Positions 1-9,537 of a stretch of 64,000 nucleotides of DNA are shown here, one piece after another (the first letter of the stretch is position 1; every line of letters begins with the position of its first letter). The notes beneath the pieces are model-generated. The model had not been told where the DNA came from, did no database searches, and saw only the letters and a program-made list of their open reading frames with translations. This stretch comes from Legionella parisiensis (GTDB lineage Bacteria; Pseudomonadota; Gammaproteobacteria; Legionellales; Legionellaceae): contig NZ_LNYQ01000013.1 in NCBI RefSeq assembly GCF_001467945.1, positions 1,463,404-1,527,403 on the forward strand, in the 5' to 3' direction. The translations under genes and the position numbers were made by a program.

Positions 1-15
1 AAAGAGTTTATTAAC

Positions 16-1692
16 ATGTCTGAAAGTTTCAAAGAATTGTTTGAGCAAAGTATTGCCGGTGCTCAATTTTATCCAGGTGCCATTATTAATGCCAAAGTTA
101 TCGGTATCGATAATGATTATGTCATTTTAAATGCCGGTCTAAAATCCGAAGGTATTGTACCTAAAGAAGAATTTTATGATAAAGATGGTGCGTTGGAAGT
201 TAACCTGGGCGATACCGTTGAAGTAGCTTTAGATTCTGTAGAAGATGGCTACGGTGAAACGATACTTTCGAGAGAAAAAGCGAAACGTCAGGAAGCTTGG
301 CGTAAATTATCTAAATCACATGAGAACAATGAAACAGTTACCGGTCTTATTTCTGGAAAAGTCAAAGGTGGATTCACTGTTGAAATTGGTACTATACGCG
401 CTTTCTTACCTGGTTCATTAGTAGACGTCAGACCTGTAAGAGATCCTTCTTATCTGGAAGGCAAAGAGCTTGAATTCAAAGTAATTAAAATGGATTTAAA
501 GCGTAACAATATTGTTGTATCACGTCGTGCAGTCGTTGAAGAAGAAAGCAGCGCTGACAGGCAAGCATTGCTCGAGTCCTTGCATGAAGGTCAAGAGCTC
601 CATGGTATCGTTAAAAATCTTACCGATTATGGTGCCTTTATTGACTTGGGCGGCATAGATGGCTTGTTGCATATAACTGATATTTCATGGAAACGTGTAA
701 AACATCCTAGTGAAGTATTATCCGTTGGCCAAGATGTAAAAGTAAAAGTATTAAGTTTTGATAGCGAAAGAAACCGTGTTTCTTTAGGTATGAAACAATT
801 AGGTAACGATCCTTGGGTTGATCTCGTTGAGCGTTATCCTATAGGCAAAAAATTACAAGGTAAAGTAACGAATATTACAGATTACGGTTGCTTTGTTGAA
901 ATAGAGGAAGGTGTGGAAGGTTTAGTCCACATGTCAGAAATGGATTGGACCAATAAAAACGTACATCCGAGTAAAGTGGTATCTTTGGGTGATGTGGTTG
1001 ATGTTATGGTTCTTGAAATCGATGAAGAAAGACGCCGTATTTCTTTAGGTATGAAGCAATGTGTTGGCAATCCATGGCAACAATTCGCTGCAAGCCATTC
1101 TAAAGGTCAAAAAGTAAACGGTAAGATTCGTTCAATTACTGATTTTGGAATATTTATCGGCTTGGATGGGGATATTGATGGCTTAGTTCATTTGTCTGAT
1201 ATTTCCTGGACTGTTGCTGGCGAAGAAGCTGTAAAACAGTTCAAGAAAGGTCAAGAGATGGAAGCGGTTATTCTCGCTATAGATCCTGAGCGTGAGCGTA
1301 TTTCTTTGGGTATTAAACAACTTGAAGGCGATAATTTTGCAAGTTTTGTTGATGAGTACACCAAAGGTGCTATTGTAAAAGGTACTGTTGTGGCTGTGGA
1401 TTCTAAGACAGTTACTGTAGCACTGGCAGATGACATTACGGGTACTATTCGCGCAAGTGAATTGTCTGATGAGCGTGTTGATGATGCTACTACTCTTGTC
1501 AAAGAAGGTGATGAGATTGAAGCAAAAATTATAAATGTCGACCGCAAAAATCGTTCAATTACTCTTTCAGTAAAAGCGAAAGATGCTCAAGATGAAGCAG
1601 ATGCGATTAAGAAATATTCTAGAACCGAAGGGGCTTCAACAACCTTAGGTGATTTGCTGAAAGAAAAAATGGCAAGTAAAGAGAGTGATTAA
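16..1692 (+). CDS. rpsA: 30S ribosomal protein S1
   Basis: Ribosomal protein S1 binds mRNA and helps load it on the 30S subunit, especially messages with weak Shine-Dalgarno sequences. The 558-residue protein is the normal gammaproteobacterial length and shows six S1 (OB-fold) repeats. The last four are the most regular, each with a G-x-V-x-x-I-T-D-[YF]-G-x-F core (for example NLTDYGAF near residue 200, NITDYGCF near 285 and SITDFGIF near 370) and ending in a SLGMKQ or SLGIKQ block. The ATG at 16 is preceded only by an AAAGAG-like stretch, and the window cuts the upstream promoter. A strong terminator follows. No ihfB gene follows rpsA here, unlike in E. coli; the next gene is lapA. The identification is secure. 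Confidence 0.98.
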   Translation: MSESFKELFEQSIAGAQFYPGAIINAKVIGIDNDYVILNAGLKSEGIVPKEEFYDKDGALEVNLGDTVEVALDSVEDGYGETILSREKAKRQEAWRKLSKSHENNETVTGLISGKVKGGFTVEIGTIRAFLPGSLVDVRPVRDPSYLEGKELEFKVIKMDLKRNNIVVSRRAVVEEESSADRQALLESLHEGQELHGIVKNLTDYGAFIDLGGIDGLLHITDISWKRVKHPSEVLSVGQDVKVKVLSFDSERNRVSLGMKQLGNDPWVDLVERYPIGKKLQGKVTNITDYGCFVEIEEGVEGLVHMSEMDWTNKNVHPSKVVSLGDVVDVMVLEIDEERRRISLGMKQCVGNPWQQFAASHSKGQKVNGKIRSITDFGIFIGLDGDIDGLVHLSDISWTVAGEEAVKQFKKGQEMEAVILAIDPERERISLGIKQLEGDNFASFVDEYTKGAIVKGTVVAVDSKTVTVALADDITGTIRASELSDERVDDATTLVKEGDEIEAKIINVDRKNRSITLSVKAKDAQDEADAIKKYSRTEGASTTLGDLLKEKMASKESD

Positions 1693-1716
1693 TTTCTTTA
1701 TTGTCAACTAGTTAAG

Positions 1717-1745
1717 AAAGCGTAGATTCTTCTACGCTTTTTTTT
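1717..1745 (+). terminator. Rho-independent terminator after rpsA
   Basis: Perfect 10-bp inverted repeat AAAGCGTAGA / TCTACGCTTT with a four-base TTCT loop, running straight into a T tract. It lies 25 bases after the rpsA stop codon, so rpsA is probably transcribed separately from lapA. Confidence 0.93.
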
Positions 1746-1866
1746 GTTTGTATATTTAAATAGCCTGAGAGTGACGCAAAGCATAACTTAGGTTATTGTT
1801 GTATTGTGTCTTGGGGAACGCCTGGGACTATTTCGCTCTGCCTGGGTAACAAAAAAGGAAGAATTT

Positions 1867-2157
1867 ATGCGCATATTAATGCTGGTTATTTATATACTTT
1901 TGATCATTATTGGCGTTAGTTTTGCAGCTCTAAATGCTACTTCGGTAGATGTTAATTTGTATTTTAAAGTAATATCGATGCCTATCTCTGTTCTAATGAC
2001 AATTATGCTGGGCATCGGTATTTTAATAGGTTTTATAATTTTTATGTGGCGATATTGGCGCTTAAAAGCTGAATGTCACAAAATTAAAAACCAATTAAAA
2101 TTAACTGAAAAAGAAATTAAAAACTTACGATCAATTCCATTGCAAGATCAACATTAG
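1867..2157 (+). CDS. lapA: LapA family inner-membrane protein
   Basis: Small inner-membrane protein (about 96 residues) of the LapA (YciS, DUF1049) family. In enterobacteria LapA works with LapB in lipopolysaccharide assembly and control of LpxC turnover. Two membrane segments are visible, one at about residues 3-24 and one at about 42-65 with a glycine-rich LGIGILIGF core. They are followed by a charged, probably coiled-coil cytoplasmic tail. The ATG at 1867 was chosen because AAGGAAG sits just upstream; an in-frame start at 1804 would add an unlikely N-terminal extension. lapB follows 41 bases downstream, the usual pairing. Confidence 0.9.
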   Translation: MRILMLVIYILLIIIGVSFAALNATSVDVNLYFKVISMPISVLMTIMLGIGILIGFIIFMWRYWRLKAECHKIKNQLKLTEKEIKNLRSIPLQDQH

Positions 2158-2198
2158 TTTTTTTATTATAAACTTGACATGCACAGAGGAGGGTAATA

Positions 2199-3368
2199 AT
2201 GATAGATTTATGGCCATTACTATTGCCTGCTGCTGCTTGGTCTGGTTGGTGGATGGCGAATCGTAATAAAGCTAAGGAAGATCCAACTTTTTATAATCGT
2301 TTGTCACGTGAATATGTTGTCGGACTCAATTATCTTCTAAATGAACAACCAGATAAGGCTGTTGATGTTTTTATTAAATTATTAGAGGTTGATAGCGATA
2401 CGGTAGAAACACATCTTGCCTTGGGGAGTTTATTCAGGCGCCGTGGCGAGGTAGATAGAGCCATCCGTATACATCAAAATTTAATTGCAAGACCCCAGTT
2501 AAGTATTTTGCAGAGAAAAGAATCTTTAATGGCTCTAGGCCAGGATTATATGAGTGCCGGTTTATTTGATCGTGCAGAACGAATTTTTTTAGAGGTTGTA
2601 GAACTGGGCGGCTCTAAAGAAACAAGTAGTTTGCATGGCTTATTAGCAATTTATCAACAAGAAAAAGCATGGGAAAAAGCTTTAGATGTAATTAAAAAAC
2701 TGGAGATTTCGACAGGGACAAGTTTTCATAACCAAGCGGCGCATTACTATTGTGAAATGGCGACTCAGGCATTAAAAACAAATGCAATTGATAGGGCGGC
2801 TTATTGTATTAAACAGGCAATCTCTGTCGACAATCAATCAGTACGAGCAAGTTTAATGAATGCAAGCCTTGAAATGAAAGAAGGGCGCTTTAAACAAGCA
2901 ATTCGTTCATTAAAACGTATACCTCAACAAGATGCTGATTTTTTAACTGAAATTATCGAGCCTTTAGTTATATGTCATAAAGAATTAAATACAATGGATG
3001 AATGCGTCAAGTATCTTGAAGAGACCTTAGAGGATAATCCCAGAGCTTCAGTAATTTTTGTAATAGCGGAGTATTTAAGGCAACAAAAAAATATGGATGC
3101 AGCTATAGATTTCGTAGCCGATAATTTGAGCAAACATCCATCAATTCGGGGTTTAAATCAGTTAATCTATTGGCATCTTGAATCTGCTCACGGAAAAGTG
3201 CGTGACAAGTTACAAATGCTTTATGATATAACAAGTAAGTTTTTAGACAATAAGCCAGTTTATCGATGTGTTCATTGTGGTTTTGGTGGAAAACATCTTC
3301 ATTGGCATTGCCCTAGTTGTAAAAATTGGGGAAGAATGAAACCTGTCCATGGCTTGGAAGGATATTAA
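2199..3368 (+). CDS. lapB: Lipopolysaccharide assembly protein B (TPR/rubredoxin-like)
   Basis: LapB (YciM) is a membrane-anchored TPR protein that coordinates LPS synthesis and, in E. coli, directs LpxC to FtsH for degradation. The 389 residues match the family. There is an N-terminal anchor (WPLLLPAAAWSGWWMA), then a long array of TPR helices, then a C-terminal rubredoxin-like metal site made of two CxxC pairs (YRCVHCGF and HCPSCKNWG). A good ribosome site (AGAGGAGGG) precedes the ATG. It follows lapA and is followed 17 bases later by an aminotransferase gene, so the three are probably co-transcribed. Confidence 0.95.
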   Translation: MIDLWPLLLPAAAWSGWWMANRNKAKEDPTFYNRLSREYVVGLNYLLNEQPDKAVDVFIKLLEVDSDTVETHLALGSLFRRRGEVDRAIRIHQNLIARPQLSILQRKESLMALGQDYMSAGLFDRAERIFLEVVELGGSKETSSLHGLLAIYQQEKAWEKALDVIKKLEISTGTSFHNQAAHYYCEMATQALKTNAIDRAAYCIKQAISVDNQSVRASLMNASLEMKEGRFKQAIRSLKRIPQQDADFLTEIIEPLVICHKELNTMDECVKYLEETLEDNPRASVIFVIAEYLRQQKNMDAAIDFVADNLSKHPSIRGLNQLIYWHLESAHGKVRDKLQMLYDITSKFLDNKPVYRCVHCGFGGKHLHWHCPSCKNWGRMKPVHGLEGY

Positions 3369-3385
3369 TTAATTTTTAAGAGATT

Positions 3386-4504
3386 ATGATGCAATTTATC
3401 GATTTAAAAAAACAATATTCAATAATAGAAAACGAAATTTTGACTGGTATTAAAAACGTTTTGAATCATGGTCAATACATTATGGGGCCTGAAGTTGCAC
3501 AACTTGAAAAGCAATTGGCTGATTTTGTAGGCGTGAAACATGCTATTGTCAATTCCAGTGGAACTGATGCTTTACTAATGGCATTAATGGCTTTGGAAAT
3601 TCAGCCCGGCGATGAGGTGATTACTACTCCGTTTAGTTTTTTTGCTACTACCGAGGTGATTAGTCTTTGTCAAGCTAAGCCTGTTTTTGTAGATATCGAT
3701 CCGCTTACTTATAATATGGATCCTAACAAGTTAGAGGCTGCAATTACTAGTAAAACTAAGGCAATAATGCCAGTTGGATTATATGGTCAATGTGCTGATC
3801 ATGATGAAATTAATGCTATTGCCGCTCGTTACGGTATCCCAGTAATTGAAGATGCTGCACAAAGTTTTGGTGCTACTTATAACGGTAAATATTCTTGTGC
3901 TTTATCAACGATTGGATGCACCAGTTTTTTCCCTTCCAAACCTTTAGGTGGTTATGGGGACTCCGGAGCCTGTTTTACCAATGATGATGTTTTAGCCCAA
4001 AAGCTTATTGAAATAAGAATTCATGGCCAAAATGCACGTTATTGCCATAATCGTATAGGTATTAATGGACGAATGGATACAATTCAAGCAGCTGTTCTAA
4101 TTGAAAAGTTGAAACTTTTTCCAGATGAAATCATTATGCGTCAACGTGTGGCTAAGTCTTATGACCAAATGCTTTCACCTTTTGTCAAAACACCTTTTAT
4201 TCATAGTCATAACACCAGTGTTTATGCACAATATACTATTGAAGTAAATAATCGCGATGCGTTTCAAAAAGCGATGCAAGAATCAGGAATTCCAACAGCC
4301 GTTCATTATCCAGTACCCCTACATCAGCAAATAGCTATGGCTTATTTAGGGTATAAAGTGGGTGATTTTCCGCATGCGGAATATGCAAGTAGCCGAGTTA
4401 TCAGTTTGCCTATGCATCCTTATTTGCAAGAAGCTGAACAAATGAGAATCGTTGCCGCAGTAAAAAATGCTCTAGAAATGCATAAAGAAGAGGCAGTAGC
4501 ATAA
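3386..4504 (+). CDS. DegT/DnrJ/EryC1/StrS-family sugar aminotransferase
   Basis: PLP-dependent aminotransferase of the DegT/EryC1 family, which transfers an amino group to nucleotide-linked keto-sugars for LPS O-antigen, capsule or glycan synthesis. The 372 residues are full length. Family marks are the N-terminal FIDLKKQY, the NSSGTDALLMAL cofactor-phosphate region, EDAAQSFGA, and the Schiff-base lysine in FFPSKPLGGYGDSG (Lys185 counting from the first ATG). Two ATG codons stand in tandem at 3386 and 3389, and either could start. It sits between lapB and pyrF with one base separating its stop from the pyrF start region, so it looks like part of the lap operon. A role in LPS sugar synthesis is an inference from family and neighbours; the substrate is not known. 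Confidence 0.87.
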   Translation: MMQFIDLKKQYSIIENEILTGIKNVLNHGQYIMGPEVAQLEKQLADFVGVKHAIVNSSGTDALLMALMALEIQPGDEVITTPFSFFATTEVISLCQAKPVFVDIDPLTYNMDPNKLEAAITSKTKAIMPVGLYGQCADHDEINAIAARYGIPVIEDAAQSFGATYNGKYSCALSTIGCTSFFPSKPLGGYGDSGACFTNDDVLAQKLIEIRIHGQNARYCHNRIGINGRMDTIQAAVLIEKLKLFPDEIIMRQRVAKSYDQMLSPFVKTPFIHSHNTSVYAQYTIEVNNRDAFQKAMQESGIPTAVHYPVPLHQQIAMAYLGYKVGDFPHAEYASSRVISLPMHPYLQEAEQMRIVAAVKNALEMHKEEAVA

Positions 4505-5203
4505 ATGACGCCTAAATTAATTGTTGCTTTGGATTTTGATAATGAGCATGATGCTTTAAATTTGGTTGAAAGATTTGATCCGGAACGTTGTGCATTAAAA
4601 GTGGGTAGTGAACTTTTTACACTACTTGGGACAAACTTTGTGAAACAACTCATCAAAAGACAATTTAAAGTTTTTTTAGATTTAAAATTTCATGATATTC
4701 CTAATACGGTTGCAAAAGCTTGTAAAGCTGGAGCTGAGCTAGGTGTTTGGATGATGAATGTTCACGCCTCAGGTGGAATGAGTATGATGCAGGCTGCAAG
4801 AAAAGCAATTGATTCATATGGTACCAATAGACCATTATTAATTGCTGTAACTGTTTTAACTAGTTTTGACCAAGTGGAATTAACTTCTATTGGAGTAGAT
4901 GTACCGGTAATAAACCAGGTGAAAAATTTGGCAATTTTGACTAAAGAGTCAGGTTTGGATGGTGTTGTCTGTTCTGCTCAAGAAGTGAAAATAATAAAAA
5001 GTGCGTGTAATGATCAATTTATTACGGTTACTCCGGGTATTAGGCTTACAAGTAATTCAAATGATGATCAATCAAGAGTAATGACTCCTAAACAAGCAAT
5101 TGCAGAAGGGAGTGATTTTCTAGTAGTAGGGCGTCCCATCACTCAAGCAACTAACCCGGAACTAGTTGTAGACGAAATTTTAAGCAGTATACAGAATATT
5201 TAA
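4505..5203 (+). CDS. pyrF: Orotidine 5'-phosphate decarboxylase
   Basis: Catalyses the last step of de novo UMP synthesis, OMP to UMP plus CO2. The 232 residues are full length for the short bacterial class. The catalytic Asp/Lys network is in FLDLKFHDIPNTV, the N-terminal strand reads LIVALDFDN, and the phosphate-binding loop near the C terminus is VVGRPITQA. The ATG at 4505 follows the aminotransferase stop directly, so translation is probably coupled. Pairing of lapB and pyrF is also common in enterobacteria. Confidence 0.97.
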   Translation: MTPKLIVALDFDNEHDALNLVERFDPERCALKVGSELFTLLGTNFVKQLIKRQFKVFLDLKFHDIPNTVAKACKAGAELGVWMMNVHASGGMSMMQAARKAIDSYGTNRPLLIAVTVLTSFDQVELTSIGVDVPVINQVKNLAILTKESGLDGVVCSAQEVKIIKSACNDQFITVTPGIRLTSNSNDDQSRVMTPKQAIAEGSDFLVVGRPITQATNPELVVDEILSSIQNI

Positions 5204-5624
5204 TCCTCTCCGTGCAAACTCAGCATGAGTCTATAAAAAATTAGATAATGTAGAAAGGAGAAATGCTGGACTGTTAAGCTCAGCATTTCTTGAATGAGTT
5301 TTACTTATGAAATCCTGCAGTTCTACTTTGAGCCACCATTTATTCATTCTTTGACATTATGGGCATTCGATTTATGGGTGATTCAATCAATGAAACGATC
5401 CGACAGATCTGCTCTATTTAATTTCTGATAAATTTGTGTTAATTATATTTGTGATGGTTAAAAATAATAAAACCAACAAGCAGCCATCATATGTTTGGAA
5501 CAAGAGATAATGGAGAAAAGTAAGACTCGAGTTAATTAAAGCAAGATCAATTGAGCAATATATCAACTGGAGTGATTCAATTATTGCTGAATGTTAATGG
5601 ATTATCATAACTTAAGGATAAGTC
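5204..5624. other. Intergenic region between pyrF and the vpdC-like gene
   Basis: About 420 bases without a supportable gene. It holds a 10-bp inverted repeat (AGAAATGCTG at 5259-5268, CAGCATTTCT at 5281-5290) that may end the lapA-pyrF transcript, although no clean T tract follows. The rest is AT-rich and probably carries the promoter of the downstream effector-like gene. Only very short open frames are present and none has a convincing ribosome site. Confidence 0.55.
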
Positions 5625-8273
5625 ATGACACCACAACACTTAATAAGTCAGCTGCTTGCATCTGACACACACCAATATCCTCAAAATCTGGATTTATTAA
5701 AAAAAATTATCATTACGGCCTATTTAGGACGTTTACAAATTAATGGATTGCCACCAGATAATAAAATTGCTTTTGGTAACTATCTATTTGATAACGAACA
5801 AATAATGTTCGATTTTACCCGAGTGAGTGATGAAAAAAGAGCATTGTTTAAGCAATGGTTTTTGGAGCCACATCAAAAAGATAAAACAAAGGCATTTTTA
5901 AGTGGTGTTACGGTGAATGAATATCGCGGTTTTACCGCCGAGGTTGCCTTAACATGGTGGGGTAGGCTCGTAAGTTGGTTTCAGGGAAAATATCAAGAAC
6001 ATTGGAAAATAAGTGATTTAGATTTATCACTGAAAAATATATCCCATTATCAATTGACTGGTATTCAAATGTGTCATGGCACTCATGGTACACTAATTGG
6101 TTTTAATCAATTCCTAGTCCCCGGTATAGGGACAAAATATAATGATCCTAATGATTCACAGCAAGAGCCGTTAGGGAATACCAAACGAGTTTTTATTACT
6201 GATAAATTAGTTGATAAGCTTATTGCGCTTAATATAAAAAATATCAAATTTGAATCAATATGCAAAAGCCCTCATCCACAATCTATAGAAGTATCCGATC
6301 CCCAAGAACGTTTGGATAAAATGCATGATTACCGGAAAATGCAGCGTTTTGTGTCACTGAAGCCATGGTATGCTCGAATTTGGAGTTGGTTTTTTCCTTG
6401 GTTAAATGATGAAAAAGTTAAAAGTAAATCAATTAAAGAGAAACAAGTAGTATCGCTGTATAAAACAAAAAAAATTGAGGTTTTCCGATTTTTAAAATCA
6501 CATGAGATTCTGGTTAGAGAAAGAAAACCCAATATTGAAAATATAGTATTTTGTGGTGGTGGTGCAAAAATTTTTGCACATGTTGGGGTCTGGAAAGCGT
6601 TAAATGAAGCCAAAATATACCCTGATAAATTTGCTGGTAGCTCAGCAGGTGCGATCATGGCTTTATTGTGCTACTTAGGTTACTCTGCATCTGAAATTGA
6701 AGAGTTATTTAAACATTTCAAGCATGAGCATTTAGTTCATTTTGATATCAATATCAATGGGTTTTCTGAAGCAAACTCATTAAAGACAGCGCTTGATTAT
6801 GCGATTGCTCATAAATTAAATCAAATTGTCACCGAATACCAAATCCCATATCCGCAAGGTAAAATTACTTTTGCTACTTTAGAGGCAATTCGGCAAAAAT
6901 ACCCTGGTTGTGGAATTGGAAAAGAGCTAATAGTTACGGCGACAAATAAACGCCAGGGCACAACTCGATATTTTTCTTTTTTACATTCACCAGAGTTTGA
7001 GGTAAGTGAGGCTGTTAAAACATCTGCAAGTTTTCCTATAGTCTATAGATCAACGCTTATTGATGGTGAAGAACATAATGATGGCGGTATATTAAATAAT
7101 CTCCCCACTGAGCCTTTTTCTGATGATCATTCAACCTTACTTGAATCTGAATATGGAAATAATTTGAAAGTATTGGCTGTTAAGTTTGATGATGGGCCTG
7201 AGCGTAAGGCAATAGATCGGGTCATGGATAGGGTTTATAGAGAAAATGTTGTATTAAACTGGATTTATAGATTGCTAACCGGTGTGAGTGACCCGGCGAG
7301 CGGTTGGGAAAAAGATCGCTTGAAATTGAGAAAATATGCATGTCAATCCATCGTGATAAATGTCGATAATGTATCAACTTCGTCATTCACCGTAGGAGAA
7401 GAGACCAGGAAGCAAATGATCGATGCAGGTTACGAGGAGACAAAAAACTATTTGAATATGCGATATCGAAAAAATGATTCTGAAGAATGGGAAAATGAAG
7501 AATTTATGTATACGACTTTTAGTTCTCTAGGTGAATTACTTTCTTACTGTTGTTATCGAGGGGATAGGCACTGGTTTGAAATAGTATACCGACTTATTGA
7601 GGAATCCAGCGTACCAAATCGAACAGAGTTAATGCAACAAGCTGATGAGCTGAGGAGTCTTTATTTCAGTACAACTGCAATTTCGCCTAAAACTCCAAAA
7701 CAGGATGAGAGTCCTTTAACTTTTTTTGGCAATGAAATAATACCACATACTTCATCTACCTCTATTGGGAATGAGAATCATAAGATTTTACTTGCTGTAT
7801 ACCCCGTGCTTTTAAAATTATCACAAGACTTACTCAATGACAGTACAGATAAAAAAATCTTTGATTTTGCTCGTCATTCTTTTTCATTGAAAACACCTTT
7901 TACATGTTTGAATCATTTTGCAAAAATTTATAATGAAACGCATGTAATTTTTCACATTACACTGAATTTATTAAAAGAACTGAAAAAAAATCCCAGTGAT
8001 TCAGTATATGAAGCATTTGCACAACTGCTTGAATTGCTTAATAGCAGCAATAAAAACATGAACAAAGAAGAGTATTTTGCACGTTGGGATTTATCTTTTA
8101 CCCAAAGTTTGCGCATATTAGGTTTATTGCGTAAGGATTCTAAAGTTCATCCTCGATTGCTTCGTTCATTAAGCCGGGGAAGTGAACCTATGCAAAGAGT
8201 TATTGATGGGGTTTTTTGTGAGGACAATTACGATGATTTGGAGTCAGAGGAAACTTTTTCTTTTAGTATGTAG
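5625..8273 (+). CDS. vpdC: Patatin-like phospholipase, VpdC-type Dot/Icm effector
   Basis: Large protein (882 residues) with a central patatin domain at about residues 305-520. All three patatin elements are visible: the glycine-rich oxyanion loop (FCGGGAKIFAHVGVW), the GxSxG nucleophile elbow (GSSAG, serine at residue 340) and the DGG dyad aspartate (residue 486, in NDGGILNNLPTEPF). About 300 residues precede the domain and about 360 follow it, with no recognised motif. Patatin proteins of this size and layout in Legionella are the Vpd effectors, exported by Dot/Icm and acting on host phospholipids. As I recall, L. pneumophila vpdC lies immediately after pyrF and before the pilin-like and ubiC genes, as here, and VpdC needs ubiquitin for activity. 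The start has AAGGATAAGTC upstream. The effector role is inferred from family and synteny. Confidence 0.85.
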   Translation: MTPQHLISQLLASDTHQYPQNLDLLKKIIITAYLGRLQINGLPPDNKIAFGNYLFDNEQIMFDFTRVSDEKRALFKQWFLEPHQKDKTKAFLSGVTVNEYRGFTAEVALTWWGRLVSWFQGKYQEHWKISDLDLSLKNISHYQLTGIQMCHGTHGTLIGFNQFLVPGIGTKYNDPNDSQQEPLGNTKRVFITDKLVDKLIALNIKNIKFESICKSPHPQSIEVSDPQERLDKMHDYRKMQRFVSLKPWYARIWSWFFPWLNDEKVKSKSIKEKQVVSLYKTKKIEVFRFLKSHEILVRERKPNIENIVFCGGGAKIFAHVGVWKALNEAKIYPDKFAGSSAGAIMALLCYLGYSASEIEELFKHFKHEHLVHFDININGFSEANSLKTALDYAIAHKLNQIVTEYQIPYPQGKITFATLEAIRQKYPGCGIGKELIVTATNKRQGTTRYFSFLHSPEFEVSEAVKTSASFPIVYRSTLIDGEEHNDGGILNNLPTEPFSDDHSTLLESEYGNNLKVLAVKFDDGPERKAIDRVMDRVYRENVVLNWIYRLLTGVSDPASGWEKDRLKLRKYACQSIVINVDNVSTSSFTVGEETRKQMIDAGYEETKNYLNMRYRKNDSEEWENEEFMYTTFSSLGELLSYCCYRGDRHWFEIVYRLIEESSVPNRTELMQQADELRSLYFSTTAISPKTPKQDESPLTFFGNEIIPHTSSTSIGNENHKILLAVYPVLLKLSQDLLNDSTDKKIFDFARHSFSLKTPFTCLNHFAKIYNETHVIFHITLNLLKELKKNPSDSVYEAFAQLLELLNSSNKNMNKEEYFARWDLSFTQSLRILGLLRKDSKVHPRLLRSLSRGSEPMQRVIDGVFCEDNYDDLESEETFSFSM

Positions 8274-8462
8274 AGCCTATTTATAATTCTACTATCTTGG
8301 TCGCAAGGTTTTGATTTAAAGTAAGTTTCGCTTCAGTACTCAAAAGTTAATACTTGCAGCTCAATTCAGTAAATTGTATTGAGACCCTGGTAATTTCATA
8401 AAACTATGATATTTTATTTTGTATCTCGCAAACAGGAAGTAAATAGGAAATAAGTTTTATTT

Positions 8463-8951
8463 ATGAAAGTAAAAGGGTTTACGCTGCTTGAATTAGTGAT
8501 AACCATGTCATTGTTTTTAGGTTTATCTATGGTTGGCATTGGCTCATATACCTATTTTATGAGAAAAAATGAACAGAAAGCCCTCATTGATGAACTGCGT
8601 ACGGCAATACAGTATGCCAAGATGCAGGCTATTATCCTTGGAAACTCTGTATATCTTGCGCCAATAGATGCTACATGCAGTTGGTCAAAAGGGATGATTT
8701 TGAGTTTTTTAAATAAAGAAACAAATACAATTGAACCAATATATCAATGGCAATGGAGCCATCCTCGTTGGGAGTTGAATTGGGAAGGGGTAAGTGCAAC
8801 AAATAAGATTGTATTCTCAACTTATCCAGGGCAGGCAATTAGTTATGGACGTTTTATTTTAATTAATAAAAATACCCATGAGCAGTTTATTATCATATTA
8901 AATCGACTTGGTAGAATAAGAATTAGCAATAACTTGTCGCTGCTTCGTTAA
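8463..8951 (+). CDS. FimT/GspH-type minor pseudopilin
   Basis: The N terminus (MKVKG, then FTLLELVITMSL) is a textbook type IV prepilin leader. PilD-type peptidase would cut after Gly5 and methylate the new N-terminal Phe; the conserved Glu at mature position 5 is present. A single hydrophobic helix follows, then a globular domain to residue 162 with the layout of FimT or GspH minor pilins, which prime assembly or bind DNA or partners at the pilus tip. It stands alone, away from pil or lsp operons, with a 190-base gap after the effector gene. Whether it serves type IV pili or type II secretion cannot be told from the sequence. Confidence 0.85.
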   Translation: MKVKGFTLLELVITMSLFLGLSMVGIGSYTYFMRKNEQKALIDELRTAIQYAKMQAIILGNSVYLAPIDATCSWSKGMILSFLNKETNTIEPIYQWQWSHPRWELNWEGVSATNKIVFSTYPGQAISYGRFILINKNTHEQFIIILNRLGRIRISNNLSLLR

Positions 8952-8997
8952 TTTTGTAAGATCTTGCTGAATATATTTTTGTAATAGTACTAAATCC

Positions 8998-9537
8998 ATG
9001 CCTATTAATACTCATTCTATTTATACAATAAATGCACAGAGTTCTGAGACGCTCAAAGAGTGGCTTAATTATCAAGACTCATTAACTGATAAACTACAAC
9101 AAATTAAAGGTGATGCGCAAGTTGAGCTGATTTCCCAATGTTGGACGAATACGGACTGGTGGGATAAAAGCTTTTTGCAAATTGAAGAGAGGTTGGTTTT
9201 TCAACGTGAAATTGTTATGAAAAGCCACAATGTTGCTTATTGGTACGCTCGAAGTATTATTCCAAAGAAATGTTATGATCTTGATCCTGCTTTTTTTGGT
9301 CGTTTGGAAAATGAATCAATAAAAAACTTAATCTTTAATGAAGATAAAGTGTATCGTGTTCAGTCAATCAATTACCCAATTGATCAACAATGTTTGGAAT
9401 ATTATTGGGTAAAGAGAAATTTGGGCTCTGTAGATGGCGTACTTTGGGTTCGGCTTGCAGAGTTTATATTTCAGCAAAACGAGTCATTTTATCTAGCTGA
9501 AATTATGTTACCTGAACTTGAGAGTGTTAACTCATGA
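8998..9537 (+). CDS. ubiC: Chorismate lyase
   Basis: Chorismate pyruvate-lyase makes 4-hydroxybenzoate, the ring precursor of ubiquinone. At 179 residues it is the usual size. Seen are the SLTDKLQQIKGD N-terminal region, the ARSIIPKKCYDLDP segment that resembles the conserved (A/G)RT-x-(I/V)P motif (here Ser replaces Thr), and LAEIMLPE at the C terminus. It overlaps ubiA by four bases (ATGA), and the two proteins catalyse consecutive steps, so co-translation is very likely. No classic ribosome site is obvious before the ATG. Confidence 0.92.
   Translation: MPINTHSIYTINAQSSETLKEWLNYQDSLTDKLQQIKGDAQVELISQCWTNTDWWDKSFLQIEERLVFQREIVMKSHNVAYWYARSIIPKKCYDLDPAFFGRLENESIKNLIFNEDKVYRVQSINYPIDQQCLEYYWVKRNLGSVDGVLWVRLAEFIFQQNESFYLAEIMLPELESVNS

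Noticed and set aside
1251..1547. 98-codon antisense frame in rpsA, with a similar one at 882-1070
   Set aside because: Their products are shadows of the repeated S1 domains and resemble each other only because the sense strand repeats.
5358..5420. 20-codon open frame in the pyrF-vpdC gap
   Set aside because: No ribosome site, no recognisable product; expected by chance in 420 bases.
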